The notes beneath the pieces are model-generated. The model saw nothing but the letters and a program-made list of their open reading frames with translations, had not been told where the DNA came from and searched no databases. A program made the position numbers and the translations under genes. A DNA stretch of 64,000 nucleotides from Typhlomys cinereus (lineage: Eukaryota; Chordata; Mammalia; Rodentia; Platacanthomyidae), in assembly GCA_023101885.1 (NCBI GenBank), contig JALPQD010000823.1, positions 372,001 to 436,000 of the forward strand, given 5' to 3'. Shown here one piece after another: positions 31,539 through 41,728 of this stretch. Positions within the stretch are counted from its first letter, which is position 1. Each line of letters starts with the position of its first letter.

Positions 31539-33707
31539 GAAGGGAGTTCTTAATGTTCTAAAAGCCCAGACTGTACTGAGAGCAGGCTCCCTGGTTCCTT
31601 CTCTGTGTGCTGTGTCTCCCTCTGCTGACAAACTGCTGAGATGCAGAGATGTGAGGGAGGTTGGTGTTGCGTGTCCAGATGTGCACAGTCTAAGGACGTC
31701 CTAGGCAATACTGCTCTTTTGAAAACAAAATCATCTCATGTCTCAGGTCTCAGTAGGGAAAGAAGTTGACTGTCTTATGTTGAGTCTCATGTACAGGCAA
31801 GTGGACATTCCACAGAGCATCACAGCACGTATCACTTGGTTGATATATTAATTAGAGATCTTGAACAAGAAATGGAAGGATGGATGTCATAAAAGACATG
31901 ATACACTGAGGGTGAAATCTAAAGCTTACAAAAATGCAGATCTGTGCACTGGTGGAACTTGGTGCAGGTGTTGATACTTGATGCTCATCAACATTTTCAA
32001 GGTCTAAACAAGTATGGAAGCTTGTGGTCTAGTCACTAAGAAATATACTAATTTTTATGTACGCCATTCTGGAGTGTTAAAACATCACATGCAAAGAAAA
32101 CATCACTAGATTCGTGGAAACAACTGATGTGTTGTGTTGCTCAAAGACCACCCTTGAGTGCCAGTCTGTGTGAGAACACAATGCTTCAGCAGGTTCCTTT
32201 TGAGGTAAGTGAACTTGTCCCTTGGGAAATGTCCAAGTGAAAACATATTGTGAAAAAAGAGCTTTGTCTGGATTTTCTGATTTAGCACTGTAGCTTTGAC
32301 TGGCTGTTTCCAACTCAGGCACTTCAACTTTATTTTAGACATTCTGGTGGTCCCCTACTACCAAAAGGTCAACAAATTGGTGATGAATTTACAGTGGACA
32401 ACTGATTGGTAGAGCACCCTACTTCCCCAAACTGTAGAACCTCAGTAATCCCCCTGCCTCAACTCCCAAGTATTTTGGACTGCAGGAGTGTGCAGGCATG
32501 TGTAGCCTCGCATGGCCTGTTTGGATTTAAGGGAATTCAGGAATAAAGAGGATTCCACAGGTGACCACATCATCAATGGAAGGACATATAACTCTTCACT
32601 TTGCAATTCTTCCCAGATCCTGCAGTCTTGGTGTGCACGCCCATGAAACAATTTTAATGCATTTGATACAATGATAAGAACTGATTCAATCAAACTTTCT
32701 GATTTCATGTTCCTCTCCTTTGCCAACTTCACACATGTAATGCAATACATCATGATCATTTCCACCTCCACTATCAACCACTCCCAGCCCCATAAAATGC
32801 TACTCCCTTCTACATTCCCATTCTGCATAGCCCACTGAGTACAACTAGTTCTGCCCCCACACAAGGATATGTGGTATCCACAAGAGTATGGGTAACTTTC
32901 CACTAATGCACCCCCAAGGAATTACAACCCTTCCACTTTGATAGTAAGCAACTGCCTACAGATTCTCAGGTATGGGTGGAGGCCTCCCATGCATCTTAAA
33001 ATGATGCTGGACTTTATTGCACCCAGAAAGTGTGTAAAAAGTCACAGCTCTGCAGGATCAGGAGTACAGTAGCCACATCAGGCCACTCCTGTGTTCTGCA
33101 TCTTCAATGTATGACGTACTGTGTGCTCCATCTTCTCTCATCACTCCTCAGCTTTGGGTGATAAAAATAAAACCTATTTTTGGTTGAACACCCCACTGTC
33201 ACTTATTTTCAGCAACTGTGGCAGCTATGCATCTTTATTTTTAACACTATTCTTTGCAAAGAGAAGCATCTCTGATTGCAGCTAGGAGGAGTATTTTCAA
33301 CACTATTCTTTGCAAAGAGAAGCATCTCTGATTGCAGCTAGGAGTAGCATTGGCCTATGGATAGAAACAGGACAAATGGAATCTAAAGGATAATGCACTG
33401 GACAATTGTCTATGATTCAACTGCTGTTAAGCAGTGACCTCAGTTTACACATCTGAACTCATGACAAAGAAAAGAGTCCACAGGATCTGTGGATATATCA
33501 GCTTCCAGCCATTCCCTGGTCATTTTATTTCCCAGAAATGAATAATATTCATAAATTTGAAAATTGGTCTGCAACAAATTCCCCACAAAGGCCTTTGTCT
33601 CAGTCTCATATTTCTAATCTTGTGATGTGACATATATATGAACCAAGCAATTCATGAATTCATGGTAATGCCTGTTTGCAGTTCTAGGTTAATATTGATC
33701 ATTATTA
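31539..33707. other. Intergenic, duplicated with 43.1-44.6 kb
   Basis: About 31,540-33,150 is a diverged paralogue of 43,100-44,560 (TCTCCCTCTGCTGAC / TCTCCCTGTGGGCAC..., TGGTGGTCCCCTACTA / TGGTGGTTCCCAAATA). The 33.23-33.36 kb part vaguely resembles old rodent L1 3' sequence (GCAAAGAGAAGCATCTCTGATTG, shown split). From 33,590 to 33,707 it matches 36,470-36,570. No gene. Confidence 0.5.
33243..33345. repeat. Tandem duplication, 56-bp period
   Basis: AACACTATTCTTTGCAAAGA at 33,243 recurs at 33,299. Both units continue identically through GATTGCAGCTAGGAG. It is a simple local duplication. Confidence 0.88.
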
Positions 33708-34980
33708 TGTTTTTATATTTTTCCACTCAAAGTTGATAAGTAGCCCATTCCCCTTCCTCCCTTCCTCCCCTCCCTGGGTCCCATCCTCACTCCGTGCCAC
33801 CCTTTCCTTTTCCTTTTCCTCTTCCCTCCCCTTCTCCCAGTCCCTCCCCCCCCCAATTCCTGGAGCATCCTTTAGTGAGTCTGTCAAACTTCTTTCCGGG
33901 TCCTCCTCTCTGATGAGCTATAGGGACTCAGTAGCTTTGCCTAGAGCTCTTTTTTTGTGTTCCCCTTTAGTATAGGAACACTATTGTGACTGTTAATCCC
34001 TTGCCTCTAAGGATGGCAGTGCCTGTGATCCATGCTAGACTGTGGGGGTTCAATGATATGTTGGTCATTGTGCAGGTCATGCAAAGTCCAATTTTGATTA
34101 CTTCGGCCCTAACTTGTGTGGAGTATTTTGCATATTATTGATTCTCCCCATCATTAGGCTCTTACATTCTTACCGCCCCCTCTTCTTCAAATTTCCCTGA
34201 GCTTTAGGATGAGGAGAGATTAGGCTGGCCTGGTTCCAGGTGGTTGATGTAGAGTTTCTGATTTTCTGAATTATGGTTTGTTGTTTTTTTTTTCAGTTTT
34301 GCTGCTCCTGCACCGCCCTTGGATCCATCCTGATGGGTATTGGATGTCACCCCCTAGGCAGAGATAAAATGCTGTTAAAATAGAGTCTTATTATAAGAGG
34401 AGATTCAAAGGTAGATTGAATAAGAGTAGGAGACTGTGGTGAGGGGGAGTCAGTCTCCCATTTGCAGGGGGTTACTTTTTATCTTCCAGACTTTATGCCC
34501 TCCCTGTCTGGTGAGATCATACCACATCAGATGCAAGTGACCAGGAAGGAAAGTCCGTGAGCTTAATGAGATGTCTCATTACTTACTTGCAGTTTTTGAT
34601 GGTGGCCTATTTTCTCTGTTGTAGCATGATCCCCTCTCTCCTTGTTTCTGGCATGGCCCTCCTTCTCCTTTGCTCCCTGCTCATAATCTTTGCAATTATT
34701 GTAGGTATTACAGAGATTTATCTTTGAGTGTATCACTAAGTAGGTTTGGTACTAGTATCCATTTATTAAAGAGTAAATATGGTGCTTAATTTCCTGTGTC
34801 TGGGATACTTCACTCAGTATAATTTTTTCTAATTCCATCCATTTCCCAGTAAATTTCATTAAGTCATCACTTTCAATAGCTGAGTAGTATTCCATTGTAT
34901 AAATCTACCACGTTTTCCTTATCTATTCGTCAACTGTTGGGCATTTGGGTTGATTCAATGACTTTGCCATTGTAAACAAT
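33708..34980 (-). mobile_element. 5'-truncated LINE-1 (minus), 'GTTGATAAGTA' 3'-end subtype
   Basis: Complete L1 3' end on minus, from its A-rich tail at about 33,708-33,722 through the polypurine tract (33,750-33,860) to part of the ORF2 C terminus near 34,980 (reversed GTGGTA.ATTTATACAATGG-type sequence at 34,890-34,915). The 3' end reads ATCAACTTTGAGTGG, unlike the CTTAACAG/CTTAATAGG type at 16.2, 19.3 and 28.4 kb. It abuts a plus-strand L1 head to head. Confidence 0.88.
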
Positions 34981-35459
34981 CATATTTGGACTTTGCATGC
35001 CCTGCGCAATGTCCAACACACTATTGACACACTATTGACCCCACAAAGTCTAGCATTTGCTAAAGGCACTAAGATCCTTGGAGGCAAGGGATTGACAGCC
35101 ACAGTAGTGTCCCTATGCTTAAGGGGAACACAGGAAAGGGTTCTGGGGAAACGCCACTGGGTCCTTGCACCTCATTGGAGAGGAGGACCAGGAGAGAGTC
35201 TGGAGTGCACATTAAAGGATGCTCCAGGGATGGGAGGGGGAGGCACTGGGGGATGGGGAGGGAGGGGGGAGAGAAGGGAGGAACAGGGGGATTGGGGGTT
35301 GGAGTGAGGGGGGGAACGGTGTACCTGTTAAGTTTGTATGAGTGGAAATAAATAAATAAATAAATAAATGAATGAATGAATGAATGAATGAATAAATAAA
35401 TAAATAAATATAAATAAAGGGGAAAAAAGTAATACAACAAAAACAAAAACAAAAACAGA
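34978..35459 (+). mobile_element. 5'-truncated LINE-1 3' UTR (plus), head to head with the previous L1
   Basis: Starts abruptly in the 3' UTR (TTTGGACTTTGCATGCCC) and runs through the polypurine tract (35,215-35,320) to an AATAAATAAATGAATG-type tail and A-rich run ending about 35,459. The flank beyond matches the sequence near 15,495. Both this and the minus-strand neighbour have their own 3' ends, so this is not a simple twin-priming inversion. Confidence 0.87.
35343..35418. repeat. (AAAT)n / (GAAT)n microsatellite in an L1 tail
   Basis: AAATA units, then a GAAT block, then AAATA again, at the 3' tail of the plus-strand L1; grew from the poly-A tail. Confidence 0.9.
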
Positions 35460-36853
35460 AGTCTTGTTCCATTTTCTGACAATTGGCCTGAGTACACTGC
35501 ATGTATGCCTTTATTCTTGTAATGATGCAACTTCACCCCACACTCACCTCAGTTTCATGCTAACAGGAATCATTCAACTCTGTAAGCGCATCTATTACCT
35601 CATCAATATTATATGTCAACATGAAGTTCATCAAAACCACACAAATGTCTTGAACATATCCAGTGGTCTCTACATTAACTTCTTTGTGAACGAACCTCTG
35701 AGCACAGCTCCATCCTGCACAGTAAATTGAGCTACAAGTGTCAACCCTTCAAGTGCTTCTTCCTGCTTCTAATTCCTTTCCTTGTTTCTTCTCCCCTGGT
35801 TTGAATGAGGACCTTTGCAGTTGATGGCCAAATGTCTCCACTGGCTCCTAAGTTATTGCAGCAGAGGCTGATTTTCTTTACTACTCACGTTGTGCAGCGT
35901 TTGTTCCAGGGATGGACAGTTTCCTGACCTTTCCTGTGCTCTGTGCACTCAGACTAGTCTCATGCCCTTGACACATGCCAGGCTTTGAAGGGCCTCTGCA
36001 GTTCTCGTTTGATGATATTTCTGATGTCATGAGGCTCAAGAGCAGAATTTTCCCTGAATTTAAGATTTCTGCAGTTAGACACCACTAGGCATGTAATCTC
36101 TATGATGTTAATGATGTTTTTCCCTCTTCTGTATTAAAGGTATAACCTGAGGCCCAGCCTTTATCACTTTTCTCTTTTACCATGCCCTCCTATTTTCTTT
36201 TCTTCTTTTTTTTTTTGTCTCTTTTTTTTCATCTTTTTGCACTTGGATCCCAAATGAGATGAAGAATCTGTACCTACAATAAAATGTGTATAGTGTTTTC
36301 AGGGCTGAACATGAGAAGAGAGGAGGCATAGCCAGAGTAAAGCACCAAATCTGTCTGTTTTGAGACCTTGTAAATATACATGGAAATGAATGGATCTCGA
36401 AATACATTTTCCACAGGTGATCGACTTTTACATATTTGTAAACTTGATGTACAACACATTTCTCATAATGCTATCTTAGTCTTATATTCTAATTGTTGTG
36501 ATAAATACATGAACCAAATAATACATGGAGTCATAGAGATTCATGATTGCAGTTCTAGGTTACTATTAATCATCATGACAGGAGACATTATACAAATATC
36601 TAGAACTGAGCAAGGTGGTCACACCATAGCCATCCGATATACTGTGAGGTGGGTTGTCCTTTCTAGTTTGCCATCTGCAAAGTCAAGTGATTCCCTCTCC
36701 ATCTTATCCTCCAAGATAGTGCCCCACCTTTTATGCACTGGGTCTTCTCATATAAATTAAATAGGATAGAGTTCATGAGAAATTTAAATGAACTGAAAAA
36801 ATCACTCATTGGCATGACTAAAACCTCAGTGTTCAATTGTCAAACTCCCACTC
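35460..36853. other. Intergenic, paralogue of 15.5-17.5 kb
   Basis: Closely follows 15,500-16,215 and 16,690-17,490 but lacks the L1 and (TTCTC)n array found there. It is a useful record of the ancestral sequence. No gene. Confidence 0.7.
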
Positions 36854-36869
36854 AAAATTAACTGCCACA

Positions 36870-38273
36870 AAAAATCCACAATGCAAACAACACCAAGTGC
36901 TGGATAGGATGTGGAGAGAGGGGAACTCTCCTACATTACTGGTGGGAATGCAGGCTCATACAACCACTCTGGTGAGCCATCTGACGATTCTTAAAGAAGT
37001 TAAAGATTGAAATGCTATATGACCCTGCTATTCCACTTTTGGGAATAACCCCCCATACAGCAAAAATTCACTTTGATAGCACAAGCATGACCATATTCAT
37101 AGCAGCACTGTTCACAATAGCAAAGTCATGGAATCAACTCAAATGTCCTCCAACAGTTGTCTAGTGGATAAGGAAAATGTGGTACATTTATACAATGGAA
37201 TACTACTCAGCCATCAAAATGATGAATTAATGAAATTTTGCTGGGAAATAGATGAAATTAGAAACAATTACATTGAGTGAAGTATCCCAGACACAGAAAA
37301 TTAAGCACCGTATGTACTCCCTAATAGGTGGATCCTAGTACCAAACCCACTTAGAGACACACTCAAAGATAAATCTCTGTAATACCTACAGTAATTGCAA
37401 AGATTATAAACAGGAGGGAAGGGGAAGGAGGACCCCACCAGAAACAAGGAGAAAGAGGATCATGTTACAGCAGAGAAAACAGGCCACCATCAAAGACTTC
37501 AAGTAAGTAATGAGACATCTGGTTAAGTTCACAGACTTTCCTTCCTGATCACTTGCAACTGATGGGGTATGATCTCACCAGAAGGGGAGGGCATATAGTC
37601 TGGCAGATAGAAAGTAACCATTTTGCAAATGGGAGACTGACCCTCCCTCACCGTGGTCTCCTACCTTTCAATATACTATTGAATATATTATTCCATCTAC
37701 CTTTGAATATACTCTTTTAATAAGACTTTAATTTAACAGCTTTTTATCTCTGTCCAGGGGGTGACATCCAATACCCATCAGGATGGAGCCAAGGGCATTT
37801 CAAGAGCAGCAAAGCTGAAAAAAAAATCGACAAACCATAATTCAGAACATCAGAGAATCTATATCAACCACCTGGACTAGGCCAGCCTAATCTCTCCCCA
37901 TCCTGAAGCTCAGGGAAATTTGTGGGAGAGGGGGTGGTAAGATTATAGGAGCACAAGGATGGGAGGAGTAATGATATGCAAGATACTCCACACATATTAG
38001 GGCGAAAGCAATCGTAATAGGACTCTGCATGACCTGCGCAATGACCAACACATTATTGACCCCTCAAAGTCTAGCATGGACTATAGGCACTAGGATCCTT
38101 AGAGGCAAGGGATTAACAGCCACAATAGTCTTCCTATACTTAAGGGGAATCCAAGAAAAGTTCTAGGAAATGCCACTGAGTCCTTACACCTCATCAGAGA
38201 GGAGGACCCAGAGGAAAGTTTATATGAGCGGAAATAAATAAAAAAAATAAAATAAAATGGAATTTGAGCAAAA
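36870..38273 (+). mobile_element. 5'-truncated LINE-1 with 16-bp target duplication and loss of the polypurine tract
   Basis: Plus-strand L1 from the ORF2 C terminus (AATCCACAATGCAAACAAC) to an A-rich tail. Flanked by AAAATTAACTGCCACA at 36,854-36,869 and 38,274-38,289; the paralogue near 17,482 has one AACAAACTGCCACA. The 3' UTR jumps at about 38,217 from GGACCCAGAGGAAAG straight to TTTATATGAGCGG, so the G-rich polypurine tract has been deleted. ORF2 is frameshifted. Confidence 0.92.
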
Positions 38274-38311
38274 AAAATTAACTGCCACAGCAACTCAATA
38301 GGAAACTTGGT

Positions 38312-38383
38312 TATTTTTTTTAGTTTTTTTTTATTTATTTCTTCCACTCATACAAAGTTGATAAGTACCCCACTCCCCTACCT
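38312..38383 (-). mobile_element. Short LINE-1 3'-end fragment
   Basis: T-rich tail followed by CCACTCATACAAAGTTGATAA and CCCCACTCCCC: the 'GTTGATAAGTA' type L1 3' end, truncated after ~70 bp. Confidence 0.8.
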
Positions 38384-38555
38384 TCCTCCACATACATGCA
38401 TACATCTGAATTCTGTTAGATTCTCATAAGTTAAGAATTAAGAAAGCTTCTTTCTGGGGGTAGTCACATCAAGGAATCCAAAGGACAGGGAGGTTATATG
38501 TAATCATTACAGTATGAAGATCATTACAGTATGAATATACTCACTGTCATAGATA
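38384..38555. repeat. Flank paralogous to 10.45-10.58 kb
   Basis: TCAAGGAATCCAAAGGACAGG ... TAATCATTACAGTATGAA matches 10,535-10,590. CATTACAGTATGAA(G/T)AT is repeated in tandem at 38,505-38,539 (period about 21 bp). The block is interrupted by the next repeat and resumes at 38,970. Confidence 0.6.
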
Positions 38556-38966
38556 TAGTACAGGTCAACCTTGATAGGTTACGGTTTGAGCTCTGGGCAC
38601 ATTCGTAGAGAATTAGTTGTTGACTTAAGTCCAGAGCAAACCTGCAGGAAATTGTTTGGCTGATGGGGAAGACCCAGCCCATGGTGGTAAGTCTAGGCCC
38701 TGGAATAAAATACAGAGAGCTGTTTGAGAAGTTGACATCCTTTTATACACTTAGCCAGAAAATCCTGGTCTGTCATGTAAGGATTGCCCCTCTCTTAGCT
38801 GCAATGTGGAGATGGTGTAGCCAGTTCCCCCAGCCTTGGTGTTGGTATGAGCTCTCCTACAAGTTTGGACAAGGAACTATAACCAGTCTATCATAAGAGA
38901 ATTAACAACTTGTTTCCTTAAGCCATTTGATGGTGATTTGTCAGCAACCATGCAGGCAATCACAAC
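38556..38966 (+). repeat. Unclassified interspersed repeat, copy 3
   Basis: Same family as 11,858-12,280 (CAGGTCAACCTTGATAGG, AGAGAATTAGTTGTTGA, CTTAAGCCATTTGATGG). It splits sequence that is continuous at 10,580-10,620, so it is an insertion rather than a copied flank. Confidence 0.6.
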
Positions 38967-39094
38967 ATTAAAATTCTCATAATCTTTAGAAATTTTTTTC
39001 TGATAAATTTGCTCTTACTCATACCTGGCAAACACTGGAACACATGTATAACTGCAGATTAATTTGATTTCCTTTCTACACTCTCCTTTGTGTG
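38967..39094. other. Flank paralogous to 10.6-10.72 kb
   Basis: AATCTTTAGAAATTTTTTTCTGATAAATTTGCTCTTA... matches the far 5' flank of the 8.5-kb V gene; joined at about 39,095 to leader-intron sequence of the 13-kb type. Confidence 0.6.
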
Positions 39095-39337
39095 AACAAG
39101 ATCTGTCATCTCTTGCAAGGACAGAAAACACATGAGCTCACTCTGCCTCTGGATTCTCCTTCCTAATATCTCCCTCCTCACCAGGAACCCAGAGCATAGT
39201 GGCCCCAGGAGGAGAACAAAGTATTTTATTTTGAAGGTGAAGTGAAGAGTATGTTCAGTCCAGGCAAGATTACAGTTGAGCTTTAATCTCTAACTTGCAG
39301 CAGAAGGTTCTCTCTGGGGAACCATATGCAATATCTA
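39095..39337 (-). pseudogene. Leader-only relic of an IGKV2-like segment
   Basis: Contains the end of a leader intron (ATCTGTCATCTCTTGCA..., as at 13,705), a leader exon about 39,231-39,184, and the promoter region, but no V exon or RSS. The start codon is ATA instead of ATG, and one base is missing in the leader (CTATGCTCTGG for CTAATGCTCTGG). The octamer is ATGCAATA (near 39,325) instead of ATGCAAAT. The V exon was removed by a deletion joining intron to distant flank. Dead remnant. Confidence 0.75.
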
Positions 39338-39709
39338 ATGGATGGAGCTGTGTGAGTAACAAGCAGTGTTTTCCTGTATGTAAAAAGCTATGAAATATAT
39401 TCCATGCCAGGGATGAAACTAGGAGAACAGCATGTGATTTATGATTGGAGAATAGCACATTGGGGAGAAATAGCCAATCTTGGGCCTCATCAAAAGGGTT
39501 CAGGATCAGTGGAGGGGGTGAGAATGGAGACCAGTGTGCTCAGGCCTCACTCTGGGAACTGAACCTCTGTGCTGTTTGCCTCTCTAGTTCACCTCACTGA
39601 TAAACAGCCACCAAATGTCCTGCTAGTCTAGACAGTCAAAATGGAAATAAGACAGTCATGTGCATTTCAGTACCTTTCTCTCCTGTGTAACAGTTTAAGA
39701 ATTTCCTGA
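39338..39709. other. 5' flank of V relic, paralogue of 13.96-14.35 kb
   Basis: Matches 13,960-14,340 and 59,265-59,640 (ATGATTGGAGAATA..., GAACCTCTGTGCTGTTTGCC). No gene. Confidence 0.6.
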
Positions 39710-39935
39710 AAAATAGTTCAGTAGTAAGATATCTGCTCACAAACCTGGCAATGTGATTTTATTAGCACCACGCTCTAACCAACTGAGCTAACCGGCCAGC
39801 TGGCAATGTGATTTTAATCTTCTGAAGTACAGAACTATGGATGGAGAGAACTGACTTTCAAAGAAGTTTTCTGGCCTCCACCAGGCACCATGACAAGTTT
39901 CCTCCCTCTCTGTCTCTCTCCTCGTTCTGAGATAC
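39710..39935 (+). repeat. B4/RSINE1-like SINE, interrupted by a tRNA half
   Basis: Paralogue of the SINEs at 14,352 and 59,662 (TAAGATATCTGCTCACAAACC ... CCAGGCACCATGACA). It is split by the insertion at 39,762-39,799. Confidence 0.5.
39762..39799 (-). mobile_element. Retro-inserted 5' half of tRNA-Ile(AAU), 17-bp target duplication
   Basis: Read on minus, bases 39,797-39,762 start GGCCGGTTAGCTCAGTTGG and continue TTAGAGCGTGGTGCTAA: the 5' half of cytosolic tRNA-Ile(AAU), from G1 through acceptor strand, D arm and into the anticodon. Two extra bases (CT) precede it. It is flanked by perfect 17-bp repeats CTGGCAATGTGATTTTA (39,745-39,761 and 39,800-39,816). There is no poly-A tail. The paralogues at about 14,390 and 59,700 have a single, uninterrupted target. 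The length and lack of tail fit the 'tailless' retropseudogene class mobilised by L1. Not a functional tRNA gene. Confidence 0.9.
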
Positions 39936-40444
39936 AACGTGTATATTGTTTTCAGAACTGGAGATGCATGGCCAGATTAAAGGGTTAAATTTGTCTGTTC
40001 AGCCATCTTGAATACATACATGGCAATGAATGAGTCTTGAAATACATTTTCACAAAGGTGGAAAACCAACATTTCTCACCATGAACTTCTCCACAGCACC
40101 ATATTTGCTTATTCTGCCCCTGTAAGTCTCTAATCTGTTTCTTATTTCTCATTTGTTCTGGTTGTCCACAAGGGGCTGAACTCATCTCATTTATTTCAGA
40201 CTATGGTGGACTAAGAAGTCACTGTAAAAGATCAGGGGTCTCATGTGCATCCAGGTTAAAAGTCGGAGTGACTGTTCCACCAGTCACTGACTTGCCTGTA
40301 GTTAAGAAACTCATTTTCTGAAATCTGCTGATAGTTCTTATGGCAGAAAGTCCTCTTGGGAACGTTTATTTCCCAAATGGAATCTGTAGATCGCTGGAAT
40401 CATTGATTTGAAACACAATATGGGAAATTTTAGATCTACAGTAT
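39936..40444. other. Intergenic, mixed paralogy
   Basis: About 39,940-40,070 resembles 36,285-36,430; from 40,315 it resembles 26,385 onwards. No gene. Confidence 0.5.
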
Positions 40445-40460
40445 TCATGTATTACTTGAA

Positions 40461-40499
40461 TTTTTTATTTTTTTATTATTTATTCAATTGTGCCTGTGG

Positions 40500-40538
<39 letters not shown>

Positions 40539-40710
40539 ACCACGGGCGAATTCGGGAACCACCATGGACGCCTCCCTGTTTGCTCTGCCCTGGGATTCAC
40601 CGGCTGCGCCCTACAAGGACCAGAAACACAGGCCACCCCCTCTTCTGTCCGGCATCTGTACATGAGGTCTAGGATCCAAATTCAGGACCTTCCGCCACCT
40701 CTCTAGCCCC
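40461..40710 (-). mobile_element. tRNA-derived SINE (minus), A-box deleted
   Basis: Same family as 22,686-22,992, on minus: T-rich tail, (GT)n, GGCGAATTCG, CGCCCTACAAGGACCAG, GGATCC..ATTCAGGACC. Flanked by perfect 16-bp target duplications TCATGTATTACTTGAA (40,445-40,460; 40,711-40,726). The head lacks the A-box segment (GGTGG joins directly to CGGAAGG), so pol III transcription would be lost. Confidence 0.9.
40499..40535. repeat. (GT)n microsatellite within SINE
   Basis: About 16-17 GT units in the variable CA-rich region of the SINE. Confidence 0.93.
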
Positions 40711-40726
40711 TCATGTATTACTTGAA

Positions 40727-41159
40727 AGGCCTGGGTGTTCATCCTCAATAAATTAATGTTAATTCTGAAAATATGCAAACTGTTCATGGAACAACTGGAC
40801 CTCCTTCTGCAAAGTAGGCACATGTAGACATATGTCTTTCCACAGGAACAATATCAAAATGGATCACAGAGTATAAAGTAGACTTAAATTTGCAAGTTCC
40901 TAGATTTTAAACCCCACAGATCTGGATCTCTTAAGATTTAGATGTTTTTAAGCATAAAAGTGATGGATTCATGAAAAAGTTTATAGATTGGACATGATCA
41001 CCTTTGGAAAATTATACTCTTGTGAGAGACATTGTCAAGAGAATGATTCAAGAAAATATTTCCAACATATCATCCATCAGTTAAAGGACTGTTAACCCAA
41101 AATATACAAAATTTCACAAACTCACCAAGTAATTTCATAATCCATGTAGAAAATAGGAC
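40727..41159. other. Intergenic, paralogue of 26.5-26.88 plus 28.5 kb
   Basis: Continuous equivalent of the two flanks of the L1 at 26,882-28,482; shows the empty site near 41,100. No gene. Confidence 0.65.
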
Positions 41160-41345
41160 ACAGAAGGCCTGTGGATGGCACAGTGGGTAAAGTCACTTGT
41201 CATCAAGCTGACAACCTGAATTTCATCCCCAGAACCCATCTGATTTGAGAAGAGAACCAACACATGGAAATTATCCTCTGCCTGTCACCTAATGGTTGTG
41301 ACGCNATGTGCCCATATACACATAAAACACACACACACACCACCA
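41160..41345 (+). repeat. RSINE1/B4-like SINE (contains an N)
   Basis: CCTGTGGATGGCACAGTGGG (tRNA-like head), AACCTGAATTTCATCCCCAG, GAGAACCAACACATGGAAAT and a CACACAC end match the layout of RSINE1. Base 41,305 is an unresolved N. Confidence 0.6.
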
Positions 41346-41404
41346 TACAGGCCATACACATACCCATGATTCATACACTAACTACATTTTAAAATACAGG
41401 TAAA

Positions 41405-41728
41405 CACTCACAAAGTCTAGCATCTGCTAAAGGCACCAAGATCCTTGGAGGCAAGGGATTGACAGCCACAGTAGTGATCCTATGCTTAAGGGGAACACGG
41501 GAAAGGTTCAGGGAAATGCCACTGGGTCCTTGTACGTCATCGGAGAGGAGGACCCAGAGAGAGTCAGGCATGCACAATAAAAGACTCTCTGGGAATTGGG
41601 GGGGGCACTGGGAGATGGGGAGGGAAGAGGTGGGAGGGGGAGCAGAGGTTCGGGGGAGAGGAGGGGGCTGGTGTACCTATAGTTTGTATGAGCGGAAATA
41701 ATAAAGAATGTATATAATAAAAATTATC
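41405..41728 (+). mobile_element. 5'-truncated LINE-1 3' UTR fragment
   Basis: Starts ACTCACAAAGTCTAGCATC and runs through the polypurine tract (41,595-41,675) to TTTGTATGAGCGGAAATAAT and an A-rich tail. Reads the 'CTAT(A/T)AAGTTTGTATGAG' subtype. Confidence 0.88.

Noticed and set aside
32442..32903. 153-codon minus-strand ORF
   Set aside because: The paralogue at 43.9-44.4 kb does not preserve the frame, so it is not under coding constraint.
33243..33345. CRISPR-like or satellite array
   Set aside because: Only two adjacent units; a simple tandem duplication in a mammalian genome.
34978..35459. Twin-priming inversion of a single L1
   Set aside because: Both the inverted and the direct parts have complete 3' ends with tails, which one twin-primed insertion cannot give.
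39762..39799. Functional tRNA-Ile gene
   Set aside because: Only the 5' half is present, with target duplications on both sides; no T arm, 3' acceptor strand or pol III terminator in place.
41305..41305. Ambiguous base N as a biological signal
   Set aside because: A single unresolved base in the assembly, within a SINE; no meaning attached.
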